A stretch of 14,160 nucleotides of DNA from an uncultured bacterium (GTDB lineage Bacteria; Cyanobacteriota; Vampirovibrionia; Gastranaerophilales; Gastranaerophilaceae), in contig CASGAK010000030.1 in NCBI GenBank assembly GCA_949299435.1, positions 1 through 14,160 of the forward strand. Direction: 5' to 3'. Under the pieces are notes generated by a model. It had not been told where the DNA came from and did no database searches. It saw only the letters and a program-made list of their open reading frames with translations. The stretch's first letter is position 1. Each line of letters starts with the position of its first letter. Both the position numbers and the translations under genes were made by a program. This document shows, in pieces, positions 14,080 through 14,160 of the stretch.

Positions 14080-14160
14080 AGAGAGGTGTCCGAGCGGTTT
14101 AAGGTGCAATCTTGGAAAGGTTGTGTGGGAGCAATTCCACCGAGGGTTCGAATCCCTTCC
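14080..14160 (+). tRNA. tRNA-Ser (anticodon GGA), 3' end outside the window
   Basis: Class II tRNA with a long variable arm. Acceptor 5' strand AGAGAGG (14080-14086), then TG. Anticodon stem CAATC/GGTTG with loop TTGGAAA gives GGA. The variable arm is TGTGGGAGCAATTCCACC-like, the T arm GAGGG/CCCTT with TTCGAAT. The window ends two bases into the 3' acceptor strand (CC), which pairs with the GG at 14085-14086; the remaining acceptor bases are missing. Confidence 0.9.

Overview
The window looks like chromosomal DNA from an AT-rich, Gram-negative-type bacterium of the non-photosynthetic cyanobacterial sister lineage (Vampirovibrionia/'Melainabacteria', most likely gut Gastranaerophilales). This is inferred from two things. 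The prepilin at 6894-7601 has the AFTMAEVLITLG...AAMTLPTLV N-terminus that I associate with that group. The sugar nucleotidyltransferase at 10696-11724 reads like cyanobacterial homologues. No sequence search was possible, so the assignment stays provisional.

Layout. Positions 4-4826 (minus strand) hold three consecutive paralogous genes in the order 4826->3678, 3684->2746, 2667->4. Each encodes a type IV prepilin-like N-terminus fused to a shared two-cysteine module and a glycine-rich body, and ends in the same G-x-[VL]-x-I-[LR]-W tail. They are carried on two very similar extended -10 promoters. Upstream on the same strand is a housekeeping pair, a U32-family (TrhP-like) Fe-S protein and a YqeG-type HAD phosphatase, overlapping by 11 bases. 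A likely 44-codon membrane micro-ORF (6742-6876, plus) converges with a fourth, ordinary prepilin gene (6894-7601, minus). A 13-bp perfect inverted repeat lies between that pilin and a divergent small helix-turn-helix gene (7736-7957).

The plus strand then carries an orphan MalG-type ABC permease and a SulP transporter with a STAS domain. A tRNA-Lys(CTT) on the minus strand and a closely related CAT tRNA on the plus strand flank the sugar nucleotidyltransferase in inverted orientation. The right end carries a membrane-anchored protein of unknown function and aroA (both minus), then the start of a tRNA-Ser(GGA) cut by the window edge.

Two themes stand out. First, the three-gene array of pilin/glycine-rich fusions, one of them 887 residues with about 28 cysteines, could be the minor components or tip adhesins of a pilus or pseudopilus; no assembly ATPase, platform protein or prepilin peptidase is in the window. 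Second, five genes (U32, ABC permease, SulP, the unknown membrane protein, aroA) have a recognisable -10 box only 6-8 bases before the ATG and no Shine-Dalgarno sequence, which predicts leaderless mRNAs. The first genes of the pilin units and the nucleotidyltransferase instead have conventional Shine-Dalgarno leaders.
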